Source: Alitta virens
Taxonomy: Eukaryota > Annelida > Polychaeta > Phyllodocida > Nereididae
Assembly (NCBI GenBank): GCA_932294295.1
Contig: OW028580.1
Coordinates: 39,527,336-39,591,335 of the forward strand
Length of the DNA: 64,000 nt
Direction: 5' to 3'
Part shown: positions 11,543-22,811 of the stretch, piece by piece
Numbering within the stretch: the first letter of the stretch is position 1
How the letters are laid out: each line of letters starts with the position of its first letter
Notes under the pieces: model-generated
Seen by the model: only the letters and a program-made list of their open reading frames with translations
Told to the model about the DNA's origin: nothing
Databases searched by the model: none
Position numbers and translations under genes: made by a program

Positions 11543-11615
11543 TGACCATGACGAGACTCGAACTCGCAATCTTCTGATTCGTAGTCAGACGCCTTATCCA
11601 TTGGGCCACACGGCC
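11543..11615 (-). tRNA. tRNA-Arg(ACG)
   Basis: The 73-nt - strand sequence folds as a full cloverleaf. The acceptor stem GGCCGTG pairs with CATGGTC (two G-U pairs) with discriminator A. The D arm is TGGCCCAATGGATAAGGCG. The anticodon stem is TCTGA/TCAGA with loop CTACGAA, giving anticodon ACG (read as ICG, decoding CGU/C/A). The T arm is GCGAG-TTCGAGT-CTCGT. A box and B box are intact, no intron, and no encoded CCA, as expected for a eukaryote. A T5 terminator follows. The body resembles metazoan tRNA-Arg(UCG) more than (ACG) genes as I remember them. It stands alone, with no other tRNA in the window. It appears functional. Confidence 0.93.
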
Positions 11616-12738
11616 ATGTTCTGTACAACTCTACGGGTTACAGTGAAGTCGTCTTCAAGTCATATCGTCAGCTGGCGAAATCGTCATAAAAAAATAGTCT
11701 TAGATTAACTATGAAGATGATGAGTTCACTAGCCCTGTTGACGGCATTGCCATAAGTGGTAGCGAGTTTACTTTTTTGATGACGAGTTGACCAGTTGACG
11801 ATAATGAGTGATGACGACATGACCAACATACAATATGATATTATTTCAAATTAAAAATAATAAAGCATGAGATTAGGATATGAAATCTTCATTAACGTGA
11901 CATGTGAATTGTGATAATTTACAATATCTCTATACATATACAATATAATTTTAACCCAGCCCTGAGTGGCTTATATGTCATTAATGTACAAGTAAATATA
12001 TTTATACGCAGTCAGCAGCTACAAGGGAATCAGTTGTACAATAAACTCTGTCTGATTTGCATTACTGTATTTACAAATTTGGCTGAACATTTTTAAGCTG
12101 GATGTTAATATTAATATAATTAAAAGTACATAAATTGGAGTCCATTGTCAAAATGTCTAAAGGAAGCAAAAGACTGTTCTGTTAAACATGTAATTGAACA
12201 AATACATATATAAATTATTTACTTTATTTTCTACATATGTATCATTTCAAAGTCGAATTTCTTGCTAAGTAAGTTTTTACCAAAAGGACTTCAGTCGCCT
12301 CCAGCAACTTTGGCCATTTCGTGTTTCGCCTCCAGCTGACACCAGGTGCCTCTGTCAATAAAATTAGACTTCAAAATTTCTGATTCACACTTTTTTGGAC
12401 TGGCAGGCTGGCTCGGAGTTTTATCAAGCTGGCCCGAAGGCACTGATTGCTGGTTAGAAGCATAATTTAATGTCCTGGTTTAAATTTGTTTGTCTGTGCA
12501 TTCGTGTTTTTGCACACAATCTCACAATTTTAAGTGAATTTCTGCCACTGCGCAAAGCTAGTGCATAAACTTTAAGAAAATGCACATTATGTAGTGACGT
12601 TCATTTTAAGAGCACCTCACTATAGAAGCCAATTCAAATTTGATAGTGACATGGTTTTTAAAATTAGTTTCCAATATATTCGTCAAATATAGTGCACAAG
12701 TATTATTTGCAAGTCAAAAATGGCCAAGAAATATTTTG
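11616..12738. other. intergenic, with a pogo/Tigger-like relic
   Basis: Noncoding. 11640-11830 is rich in GTCGTC/GACGA words. At 12596-12735 the phrases TTCATTTTAAGAGCACCTC and CACTATAGAAGCC recur, in related form, at 43620-43690, pointing to a shared old transposon sequence. No gene seen. Confidence 0.45.
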
Positions 12739-12838
12739 GTCTTTCTTTCTTTCTTTCTGCAGATAAATGTCATCCTTCCTTCCTTCCTTCCTTCCTTCCT
12801 TCCTTCCTTCCTTCCTTCCTTCCTTCCTTCCTTCCTTC
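12739..12838. repeat. (CTTT)n and (CTTC)n microsatellites
   Basis: CTTT repeats at 12739-12757 are followed by a clean CTTC array at 12774-12838 (about 16 units). Confidence 0.95.
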
Positions 12839-13189
12839 AGATACATGTACATTCATGAATACCTGATGCATTCTTGATACTTGTCGACCAAGTCTTGCAA
12901 TTATTCTTTAGCCACAGGTATGTCTTGTCTGTCTGTCTGTCGGTCTGTGCCCTGGGGGCGTATGTCCATCTGTCGTTAGTGTCAACATGCTCCCGAACAC
13001 AGCCAGAAAATTTTCTCAACATGGTGACATCTTGACCTGGGGCAAATTGACCCTATTAACACATTGTCACAAATATAGACCCCCCTTTGTTGTTTTCGAA
13101 GTTAAAACACTTTCTCAGGTCATTGGTTAAACGTTGCTATATTTTCAAAACAAATTTGAAAATCCCAGAATATTGATATTTCTAACTAC
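12839..13189. other. intergenic, no gene seen
   Basis: Noncoding. A short CTGT repeat lies near 12925. Nothing else is recognised. Confidence 0.5.
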
Positions 13190-13570
13190 AATAGTGGATT
13201 TTCACGGAAGGTTCTCTGTATTTCAACCAGGTGGCTAAAACCATGGAGTCATAAGTGCTTATGACTCCATGCTAAAACAGAATATTGCAATTATATTGGC
13301 TGAAAAAGTTTCCGCCCTTGACTGTGATTGACTGAAGCAACGTACATCCTAGCAGCAGTATTTTTAGTGCATTTAAATGTATATTTGACACTTTATCATT
13401 TAGTTGATGTTTGTTATTTTTCTGAGAAAGTTATATCTATGGAATCAGTTAGTTATAACCTACTGTGTCTGAAAAGCAAAATGAGTAATAAGAGGAGAGG
13501 AAAGACTTATGTTCAGTGAAAAGACTCTATTCATGGACATTAAAGGTCGCAAAACTGAGGTTTTACTGTA
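13190..13570 (+). mobile_element. dispersed element copy A (CCAAT/E2F-bearing)
   Basis: The stretch 13190-13532 matches the reverse complement of 38590-38960 at high identity over most of its length, from GTGGATTTTCACGGAAGGTTCTCT to GTGAAAAGACTCTATT (both quoted in parts). It contains ATTGGCTGAAAAAGTTTCCG CCC (13295-13316), an inverted CCAAT box next to an E2F-like site. A short frame starting MSNKRRGKTYVQ sits at 13481. The right end reads GAGGTTTTACTGTA, i.e. TA-CAGTAAAACCTC on the - strand, the form of a pogo/Tigger terminal repeat. Probably a non-autonomous DNA transposon or a duplicated promoter segment; no transposase is seen. Confidence 0.6.
13242..13270. mobile_element. 29-bp palindromic insertion with 8-bp target duplication
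   Basis: CATGGAGTCATAAG and CTTATGACTCCATG form a perfect 14-bp stem around TG. The insert is flanked by direct repeats GCTAAAAC (13234-13241 and 13271-13278). Copy B of the host element lacks the insert and has a single counterpart of the 8-mer, so this is an insertion and not an ancestral hairpin. An 8-bp duplication is typical of hAT-type transposition. The insert is too small to be anything but two terminal repeats. Confidence 0.65.
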
Positions 13571-15216
13571 GAAAGATGGTGATTTGATAACACCAAATAT
13601 TGCAATATTGAAAGTCAGAATTCCAGGATAATGCATATGAAACTTCAATATTTCAGTTAATGTTGGGCATATTTCTTTTCTGTTTCAAAGACGTTACAAT
13701 AATTCTAAGAAGTAGTGAGTTACATGCAGTCGTGCTAAATGACCCTAAAATTTGTCCATCCGAACGTATAATTTTATCTAAACTTCAGAGGGACTGAATT
13801 GCAGTTTTGCATGGGGGAAATGAGTGGGTTTGCAGAAACTTGACACTTTGTCTGTCAAAATTATCGCCAAATCGTTTCATGCAAAAGAGAAACTCACATA
13901 ATTGTGACTTTTTTCGTTGCGCATGCGTAGTCGCACGCACGTGCAGGACCTGGGAGGTCAAGTAACCTAAGGGCATGTCATGTCCAATGCAGGTATCTCA
14001 GAGGGCGCCACACGACCCCTGACCTTCAGATTGACCCATAACATGACCTCTGACCTTGGCAAAGTGGTTACAATGTCTTTCTTTGTCCCATAGGGTCTGC
14101 AGGTCCTGAGTTCTGACTCAATAATGAATGAACTGATTGCAGTTAAATATTTTTTTCGAATGACTGAACTTATGAAATTGTGTAATTATCAATTTATCAA
14201 AGATGTTGTTAAAATTAATCAACCTCTCTTTTACGGCCACCAATTTGAAGGTAGAATTAATATTAAACTTTCAAGATCAATCTAACGAGTTGATACACTA
14301 CCTTCCAAAAATAAAAATATAAGTTTGACCACTGTGTATATACTCTAGTAGTTTATAGGTTTTTGGAGTCTGGTGTAGTTGGCTTCAGCTGAAACTTTGT
14401 TTGATGAACTTAATTTCAAAGGGGGGGGGGAGGTCCCAGTAATAAATGCACTAGAGTTTAGGTTATATAAGACTAAGTGTCTAGTAATGTTTGTTTTGTA
14501 ATAAACTGTAGATGTAAATTGCACAATTGAGATGTAAATTGCACAATTATTGCTCTAATTGTAGATATGCACTTATGGTTAGCAAGTTTCATAAGATTAT
14601 TATCCCAATACACAAACCCAAAAAGCTTATCTCACTGTTAATTAAAATATATCGATTTTAGCAGTTGTTAAAACAGCTCTATGCGTTCAAAGCTCTAAAT
14701 ATACTTTTAGTTAACACCACGTGAAACGGGTTGAAAGCCTTTGCTAATTATAGCTAAATATAGATTGCTACATGCTGAGGAATATGTGTTTGGCCAGCAG
14801 GGTGCATATTAGAGTCATGTATACCAGGGAGTCAGCTGGCAGGTGTGAATTTTGTGATTGGGGGGGGGGGGGGGGGGGGGGGCTGTTGGACATTTACAAC
14901 TTCAAAAAGACTTTCAAATGTTGCACCTTTGTGCTGGACCTATAATCACCACAGTAGCTAATACATATTTCAAGATTTGTTGATAATATATTCAATTGGT
15001 ATATCAAACGGGTTATATGATTTTGTTATCACCTGATATGATATGATAATATATATATTGAATGTGTACTTTCAAAGGTGTTAAACCAATTATCGAATAT
15101 AATTGTAATCTGATATGGAATGAAAAGGATTAAACTTTTCACTTACTGGTAATAACTTAACTTTGAACCCTAAACAGTCAGAATTTCCATGGAATTTCCA
15201 ACTAAATTCAACCAAT
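13571..15216. other. intergenic, with receptor half-sites and poly-G
   Basis: Noncoding. TGACC-type half-sites cluster at 13998-14060 beside an AGAGGGCGCCAC word. A tandem duplication of ATGTAAATTGCACAATT occurs at 14510-14548. Poly-G runs lie near 14421-14430 and at 14860-14882 (23 G). No exon is recognised. Confidence 0.55.
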
Positions 15217-15420
15217 CTCATGAGCTACATCCCAGCTGGATGTTGATAGCAGGAGACGTTAATTTGGAGGTGCCTTGTACTCGGTGTCTATGCTGAGGGC
15301 AAGTAAAATGCCCCACCCATGGGGTAAATGTGGACTCCAAGCCATCTCATCATTACGTCTGCTTCTGGCAGCTGGTCATTTAAGCTGACGAAGCCTCAGA
15401 CCCAGTATACCATTGAGACA
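15217..15420 (+). mobile_element. SINE copy (family 1), head missing
   Basis: Runs from CTCATGAGCTACATCCCAGC through TGTACTCGGTGTCTATGC, CCCACCCATGGGGTAAATG and CATCATTACGTCTGC to GACCCAGTATACCATTGAGA. It retains the family 3' end. The tRNA-like head is absent. Confidence 0.85.
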
Positions 15421-16018
15421 TGAAGTTCATAGTTGACCTCTCGGGGCATTTGTGTTAATTGATTAATTATTAATGACTTTTTTTGTCAACCAGTCTGCTT
15501 ACTGCAGATGTGCATAGTTTGAGGCTGTTGCTAAACTGCAGTGCTCAGTGTGGTTGAGCATATGCGTGGACATTTGTCATTACGAAAGTGACTACATTTT
15601 CTCTTATCTGAGTTCAAATCAATATCTGTCTGATTAAACACCAAGCAAATGTCTGTGTTAACTTTAGGTTCCTGTCTTTGTTAGTTTTGTAGATTCAAGA
15701 ACTTGGCAAATAGTTTATCTTGCAATAACAATAGGAGCAAATTCCACATTTCCAAAGTTTGGCCTGCACTCATTGTATGTCAGATAGAAATGAGTTAGAA
15801 TGATAAGTAGTATGAAATTACTCATAATCATTAATAATCACTACACACAGCTAAATGTAAAATGGTATGAATTTACTCATTATTAATCCTTGGATGAACT
15901 AGAGATAAATCACTGTAGCACTGGTGCATGTTTTCATGCAACGACTTCATGTAATTTTATTTAATATGCTTAATACACTTAGAATCTATATATAATATCA
16001 ATTTTCAATATCATTATC
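15421..16018. other. intergenic, no gene seen
   Basis: AT-rich noncoding. A diverged local repeat of AAATTACTCAT...AATCATTAAT (in parts) occurs around 15818-15890. Nothing else. Confidence 0.5.
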
Positions 16019-16200
16019 CAGTCAAACCTGGCATAAGGGCCGCATGTAAAGAGCGACCACCCTTTATAAACGACCGCTATATTAAAACTCCTCCAGCTTT
16101 ATCCATTCTTAAACAAAAACTTCTAATAAGAAAGGGGAAAAATCAAAGATTAGATTCTGTATTATCTGTTGAATTATATTTTTTGAACAAAACTGCATTC
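16019..16200 (+). mobile_element. pogo/Tigger-like terminal relic
   Basis: Begins CAGTCAAACCTGGCATAAGG, then GAGCGACCACCCTTTATAAACGACC (in parts). The start fits pogo/Tigger terminal repeats (CAGT...AACCTC, then repeated TAA-GACC words). No opposite end or transposase is seen, so the call rests on motif style. Confidence 0.35.
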
Positions 16201-16224
16201 CACTCAAAGTCTTCATTTTTTCAT

Positions 16225-16416
16225 TTTTTTCTAGTGACGTCATGACCTGGATCACGTGACCTCATATGACCTTCTGAGAGGTCAAGGTCAATTAGAACGT
16301 CTTGTCAACCGTGGAAGATTTTCCAGACAACATTGAAAGAACATCCAAGCAACATTGAAGGGTGACCCGAAGAAACTCCGCCATTGACAGATCCGTACGT
16401 CTTGTCAGACAAAGGG
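16225..16416 (+). promoter_or_regulatory. candidate promoter with noncoding first exon
   Basis: A perfect CRE (TGACGTCA) near 16234 and an E-box CACGTG near 16254 are followed by TGACC/AGGTCA half-sites. Then comes a C/G-richer stretch without long frames that ends AAAGGG before GTAAGT at 16417, a strong splice donor. This could be the start of an unannotated transcript, a lncRNA or a distant FGFRL1 5' exon. No matching acceptor can be assigned. Confidence 0.25.
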
Positions 16417-17500
16417 GTAAGTTGATTGATTTAAATCCGATTGGTAGATTAAAAGAACATAGATTAGAGTCAGAGATTACAATTTAAGTCAAAAGGAAAG
16501 GTGTGTAGGTTTGGGATTATGAATTTAATGGTCAAGATTGTAGATTTGACTAATTTCCAATCAGGACAAATTATATGGTATACGGACATATTATTCTGGT
16601 CTGAATTATTAGTAAGTCAAACATCAAAGATTTATAATTTATAGAGACCCCCCCCCCCCCCTACATGGATACTGAAATATCCAATTCATAAGTCTAAATG
16701 ACTTACTGAATGTGTATAATGTAATTCAATAATGGACATCTAAATTTAAAAGTGTCTGGACATCAACTTTGTGTTCAAACTGCAATTGTTGGACCTGCTA
16801 TCCTGATATAGTTTGAATACTATAGTCTCTAAACCCATGCACAATTTATGTAGTCTTATGATAGTCCATAACTATGGCATGAAGTCGAGTGTCAAACGTG
16901 TGCTGTTTTAAATCAATTAATCACCATAAAACATATTTTAACATACATAAATAAATGTCACATATTATGTAATTTATGAGAAATATCACGTAGGAATGAC
17001 TCATTTCAAACAAAACTTGTTTTCGGTTGCCATAAAAATGCCATTTGTCGTCTTGAAGATATGAAATTGCCAATTGACCCATATCAAGACACATTTATCA
17101 AATCAAGTGTGAATTTGATAAATAGTCTCATATTCTTGACTAGACTTGACAGTGATTAATGAGAAATGTGTTATTCTAAGTACTGAACTCTTAAACACTT
17201 CATAAACTGGGACTAAAATTAATAGCACAATTGGGACATGCGGAAAAAACTATAACTAATATTCCAAAAGCCGGAGTACGCTGTGTTTACATATTTCTTG
17301 AGGGGCCTGCTCATTTCCACCATCTGTCAATCAAACTGATGTAGCTCACTTAAGTCAGTTAATTAACAACCCATGCAGTTGGTGGCCGTCCATAACACTA
17401 ACTGCAGTGGTGGCCTGCTTTAAGACCACCCAATTTTGGACCTTAAGTGTATGTATTCCTACACCTTACATTCTACCTCTGTTTTGTTAATCTCAAAGTC
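16417..17500. other. intergenic, no gene seen
   Basis: AT-rich noncoding with a poly-C run near 16648-16661. A TTTAAGACCACCC word near 17419 echoes pogo-like relics. Nothing else. Confidence 0.5.
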
Positions 17501-17753
17501 TATGTCTCAATGCTACCGGGTCTGGAACTTAATTAGCTTGTATGACCAGCTGCCACAGGCAGACGTAATGATGAGATGATAAGGCTGCTTGGAGTCAACA
17601 CCATGTTACACATTTATCCCATGGGTGGGGTCTTTTACTTGCCTCAGCATAGACGCTGGGTACAAGGCATATTGAAACAACTATAAGGTCCATATATAAA
17701 GGGTACCCAGGCCAAGAATTGAACCCTGGAACACACCTTAGCCACTAGACCAG
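17501..17753 (-). mobile_element. SINE family 1, most complete - strand copy
   Basis: About 253 bp. Read on the - strand it starts CTGGTCTAGTGGCTAAGGTG (A-box region), then CCAGGGTTCAATTCTTGG (B-box GGTTCAATTC). The shared body follows (CTGAGGCAAGTAAAAGAC, CCACCCATGGG, ATCATCTCATCATTACGTC). It ends GGTAGCATTGAGACAT. The tRNA-like head marks a tRNA-derived SINE moved by an unknown LINE. Confidence 0.9.
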
Positions 17754-18726
17754 TAGTAGACTACCCAGCTGTTTGGAAGTAGAGTCAGATGATAGTAAAA
17801 CTTTGCAAAGATTCTGTGCAATTCCAAAAGTGTTTTGCCTATTCTATGTGATCACCTGGTTGATATAATGTCGCAAAATATTGGAGACCTACACCAGCGT
17901 AGTCCATAAGCTGGTATACCAACTCGGCCCATTTATCAGTGGTCCCAAATATTAGTGTGCAGATTGCTTTGCTGATAAATGGACCAGATCTACATTGTGA
18001 GGCTGGTGAGCCTGTAGTGGACTGCTTGGGACAACTAGGGACTGCTCTGGACTGCCTGGGAGGGAGTGTAGCACTCTCTTATGTTTTTATCAGCATGGGC
18101 TGTGGCCTGCTACTTGCAATGCTGTTTATACAAGCTGTCTATATTAGAAGGCAGCCAACAGGCCACCTAGTGTACACCATGATTTATTATCAGCTTAATG
18201 AGACAAGGGACAGAAAAAATGGCCACCCACTTCACCCATGGTCCTCCACCTCTATGCTGTCACAGTACAACCAATATAATATGATCAGCCTTTTACAAGC
18301 TTGACTGAGCCAGTTAAATCTAATTACATAACTTAATTGATCTCTCTCAATTAAAGCCATAATGTTAGCAACAAGTCAAACCCAAATTTACTAGCTGCAT
18401 GATTAAAACACTTATATTATGTTACAATTAACTTGAAGTTGCCTACTTTCTCCATTGTAATTTCTGCTGCTTTTTCTGTGACCTTGACAAATGGCCATAA
18501 TAATGACAAGATGGCAAAAATTATCACTGGAACGATAGCAAACTTGAAGTTAATTTGTTCAGAGGGGGTTTTTATGGGTTAGATAGTTGGAGTCTGACTT
18601 ATTAGTGACATTTTCGTCTAATTATCGCAGCTCCAAGTTTTTTATGATCAAATATGGCCCAAAAAAAAAGGTGGATCCCACCATAATGTAGGATTTTAGT
18701 TGAGCAGACCATAAGGTGTCTGTAAC
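17754..18726. other. intergenic; one doubtful 121-codon frame
   Basis: The frame at 17939-18304 (+) has a hydrophobic stretch but no recognisable domain, homologue or splice context. I treat it as chance. Otherwise noncoding. Confidence 0.5.
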
Positions 18727-18812
18727 TAGGTTATAGCTAGGTATAGCTAGGTATAGCTAGGTTGTAGCTAGGTTGTACCTAGGGATAGCTAGGGATAGCT
18801 GGGGATAGCTAG
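18727..18812. repeat. 10-11 bp minisatellite
   Basis: Eight imperfect units of AGGTATAGCT / AGGTTGTAGCT / AGGGATAGCT. The variants are ordered in blocks, which suggests stepwise local expansion. Confidence 0.9.
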
Positions 18813-19598
18813 TTCTGACTTGTTGAAGCTTCAGGTAGTTTTTACTCCCTATGGATAGCTACATTGTATGAGTAGAACTGTATATGAGCAGGGCCGAGTC
18901 ACAGCATCACTGCATCAGCTGAGTTGGGGATGCTGCTCTGATGCTGTGGATACAGTGGTGCTTCACCTCACTATGTTATTATGCTACAACTGTGCACATT
19001 CACTGCAATGCCCTAGCATAAATTGAGGTCACAATCCCATTCTTGTGAGCCCCTGTGGACCTTTTGTTTCTTTCTAATGTCCTTTTTCCAAGCCCTGGCT
19101 CTAGAACCAGTTTATCTGTGGCCTTTACACCATAAATCCCATCTTCCTCATGCGGCCACTTCGGTTTATAGGCCATTGGGCACTTATAGAGAACAATCAA
19201 AGTCAATCAAGACAACGGTCAGCGGTACAATTGTCCCCAGTAGCCTCTAAATTTCCACCTCATTTGATTATTCAATCTCTGAATGGCAGGTCTAGGGCTG
19301 GGAGCTGTCAATCAAATACAATACAATTCGAGAAACAGAAAGTTTATGGGAACAAGTCTTGATATTAATGTTCTTTTAATTTCAGACATGTTTGATATTG
19401 TATTAGAAAACTATGCTGGAATCAAGTAAATTGGACTTGAATCAATGCCAGCAAAAACATCTTTGTCTAAATTATTGGCTTCCAAAGTAATATGACTTTT
19501 ATTATAAAACTTACGGAGCACAAAATTATTGCTATCTATTAATATTATTAGAACAGAATGTCATTATGGAAGAGAAAGCAGCAATCAGAAGCACCTGT
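18813..19598. other. intergenic, no gene seen
   Basis: Noncoding. Overlapping short frames on both strands at 19000-19360 show no domain or splice pattern. Confidence 0.5.
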
Positions 19599-19665
19599 TG
19601 TGACGTAGGTGATGACGTCATATCATAGAACTACTGCATAACAATGGTTGCTAGGGAACGGACTA
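19599..19665. promoter_or_regulatory. CRE pair plus X-box-like site
   Basis: TGACGTAGG at 19601, a perfect CRE TGACGTCA at 19613-19620, and GTTGCTAGGGAAC at 19647-19659, which fits the RFX X-box form. CRE next to X-box is a known promoter arrangement. No transcript can be assigned. Confidence 0.3.
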
Positions 19666-21194
19666 TATCTATTCAATCTATGAGTAAGAACCAAATATTA
19701 GCGGGAGATAGTGACAGCTGTTTTGACTGTGAGGGAGAGAGACGGAGTACTTGGCCTAAGTGAGGAATAGAAGAAATTTCCCTGTCATAATATTACATAA
19801 CTCCAGTCATACGTCAGAACTTAGTCCAAACACAACATTATCAAGGATCATTTAAGGCTAAAATTATTTTTCAGTGTCACTGAAAATTGAAATTTCAAAA
19901 GCGTCAGATTTGGTGAAGTGCATATTTTTGAAAGTAACTGAATGTCAAGAAAATGTATGCTAACTTTGAGATAAAATACTTAACAAGTTAATAGAGGTAG
20001 ACGTGAGTTTATTACATGTACATATATTTACTAGCATTTGTTTACAAAATTATAATGTCCTCAATCCAAACTGATTACTGGCAAATGTATTACTCCACGG
20101 ATGACAGTCAACTTTTAGGCCAAGAACTGCCTAGTGTCTCAGTCTGGTATAACTTGGTAAGCCAAATTCCATTTATTGTCATCAACAAGTTTGTTTTTGT
20201 GTAGCCCTAAGTCATTATAGATGTTATTTCTGCAGAAAAATTGCAGGATTTTGGTAGAAAAAATGACACATTTTATTAGAAAAGTCAAAAGGCCAACTGC
20301 TTCTTACAGTGTAGCTATGTTATCATTATTCTAGAAAATCTCAAACAGAGCTTAACATTTTCTAATAAGTAATCAGTCAGATAAGTCTTTTCAAAAAATA
20401 TTTCATTTAAGCCTCACTTTTGACCTTTTCACATGAAAACACAAATATATTTAAAATAGTAGATAATAGTGTACTAGATGGATACATTCCATGAATAATT
20501 ATGAAGAGCTATGCATTGCATCAAGTGAGAAAATAGATGATATGATATGATAACTATATGAATTAGTAGATTAATAATGAAGACAATTGATTAAAATTAC
20601 ACCTGTCTTAAACTCTATTTCATGCAACAATTAGATTGCTGAAATCCCACAATTTTCCAATAATAATTAATAACAGTACAAACAAAAAAATCATAACAGA
20701 AACAAGAAATAAAACATTAAGCATTAAAAATCATTACAAAGGTACATTTAGCAATATCTCATCTCAACAACCACAAACTGTAACTCATAATATCTTGCAT
20801 TATATTGTATCCTGTATTTTGCCACAACAATTGCTGCAGCATTTTTGCTGCTCACTAGCAGCTTGATCAGTGGAGTTCTCAATCATCACCTGGCGCCCTC
20901 AGACAATAAGTATTACACTAGGCATTTCCTTATCATCTCATATCAACTGAACTGTTTGTTTATCTCACTGGTTTGACAGGAGATGATTGATTGAGTGTTG
21001 ACGTAAATAGTCCCAGTTGACAAACTAAAAGCTGTTCTCAAAATGATGCTAAACTTTGACCGAGTTGTTTATACATTCATATTTATTTGCTTATTTGTAA
21101 TAATTATTATTTTTGTAATATGGATTGGTGCCAAACCAGAAGTTGGAGAGTGTGACAAACAAATTATGAGACTGTTGATATGTAAATGCCAACC
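19666..21194. other. intergenic, AT-rich
   Basis: Noncoding; nothing distinct apart from scattered ATGATATGATA words near 20535. Confidence 0.5.
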
Positions 21195-21196
21195 TA

Positions 21197-21643
21197 CACT
21201 GTAACGAGTTTACGTAGTTGTCTTGCAATTTAACGGTAGTTTTTACGGTAAAATACAAATCTTTTACGGCAAGATGCCGTGAATCTATTCTACTACATAA
21301 TACGATAAATTTTACAGCTAAGGCAAAGAAAATGGCATTCTACTGTAATTTATCCAGTAAAATGCTGTGAAATACACCAAATCCACCATACAGCATGTCA
21401 TGTCACCACCATCGGTAGGGCCAACATGAAAGTACAAAAGTAATTTACGGCAAGGTGCTGTTTGTATAACTTTACCGTAGTGATTGTCACAACTTAACAG
21501 ATGCATGTGCTGTAGATTTTACAGCAAACATCCGTTTATTCTATATTACGGTAGACCAACTTGTAACCATATTTTTGGAGCAAAATACTGTGCTACAATT
21601 TGCAGCAAGATGCAGTAAAAACTACAGGAAATATTTTACAGTG
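21197..21643. mobile_element. 447-bp MITE with TA target sites
   Basis: Ends are inverted repeats CACTGTAA and TTACAGTG, flanked by TA on both sides (21195-21196 and 21644-21645). The interior is full of TTTACGGT, TTTACGGCAAGATGC, TTACAGC and TACAGTA words in both orientations. There is no coding capacity. TA duplication points to the Tc1/mariner superfamily; the family name is unknown. Confidence 0.6.
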
Positions 21644-21645
21644 TA

Positions 21646-22811
21646 TTTGGTACATCCTCGGATCAACTAGTTCATCCAAGGTACATTTAATAGTTGACAG
21701 ATAATAAATTCTTTAAAGTAATCTTTGAATGGATAAAAAAAAAAGTGTGAAAGCGAGTGGTGATAAAATTATAACTAATATTTTTGTAAAGTTATGAAAA
21801 TCTAATTGTTTGTATACAAGTTACTTATTGTAAAGATAAACTTCTCAGCTTCAACAACCTAAAGTTTCAATTCAATCAGACATTTAACAGTCACTTCAAA
21901 AATCAAAAACATAATAGTATAAAGAACAATATTTGATTGACAGCTCACTGATAAAAACACATTTTGAGTTCATGGTTTTTATAATTTCCTGTTTTAATTG
22001 TAATGTTTTGAATGAGCTATATCCCTCTTCAAAATTATGCAAATAAAATGAATAAAAAATGTCTTATTATTAAAAAATATGGCGCCAAAAACAATTGTCA
22101 TCATTCGTATATTTTGGTATGCAATGTACATGCGCGTACATGCCTAATCATTTCAATATAAATCATACTTAAATTTTTCATTTATTAATTCAGTCATTGA
22201 ATTTTTTATTGAATTTCTTTAATCTGTGAAATTGTTTATTGATCTTACTAAAGAATTTGACTGGAAATTGAATCGTAATAATTATCATTCTAATAATTTC
22301 TACCCCAAAAGTGTTAAAGTATTGTCCATTTCGACACGTGCGTATTAACTGATTTATTTTCCATTATTCATAAAATCAATGAAGTGTGGAAAATTGCTGA
22401 TATGGATTCAAAAATCTTGATAATCACGATTTGCTTAAAAGGTCCAGTCTGATTAAGCCGACCGCTTTTTAGAAATCTTCCGTCTGTCACATGCTCCACA
22501 GGTCACGTGATGAATATTTAATTAACCACTGACAATCTATTAGACGGACCCAAAGGACGGGCTGATCCGAGATGTCACTTTGATATTCAGTCAGTCCACA
22601 AAACGGGCGAAAAATCGGGCTTAATTAAAATGTGGAACTGACAGGATTTCCAAATTATCAGTGAATCATTAGACAATGGCTTGTTAGTGAATTCTCTGCT
22701 TTCAAACTGTAATGTCTGCCCAGAAAATAAAAATAGAACTGCTCTAGAACCTGAAATCACAGGATAGTTTGTTCTGAGGAAACTGATGAAAATTACAGAT
22801 CTCATGTTAAT
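21646..22811. other. intergenic, with a possible conserved element
   Basis: AT-rich. At 22440-22600 the base composition shifts and holds GGTCACGTGATGAATATTTAAT (in parts), an E-box CACGTG beside a TAATTAA-like core, and GGACGGGCTGATCC. This looks like possible regulatory sequence but is unproven. No gene seen. Confidence 0.4.

Noticed and set aside
17939..18304. 121-codon + strand frame
   Set aside because: Has a hydrophobic segment but no recognisable domain, no splice context and ordinary intergenic composition.
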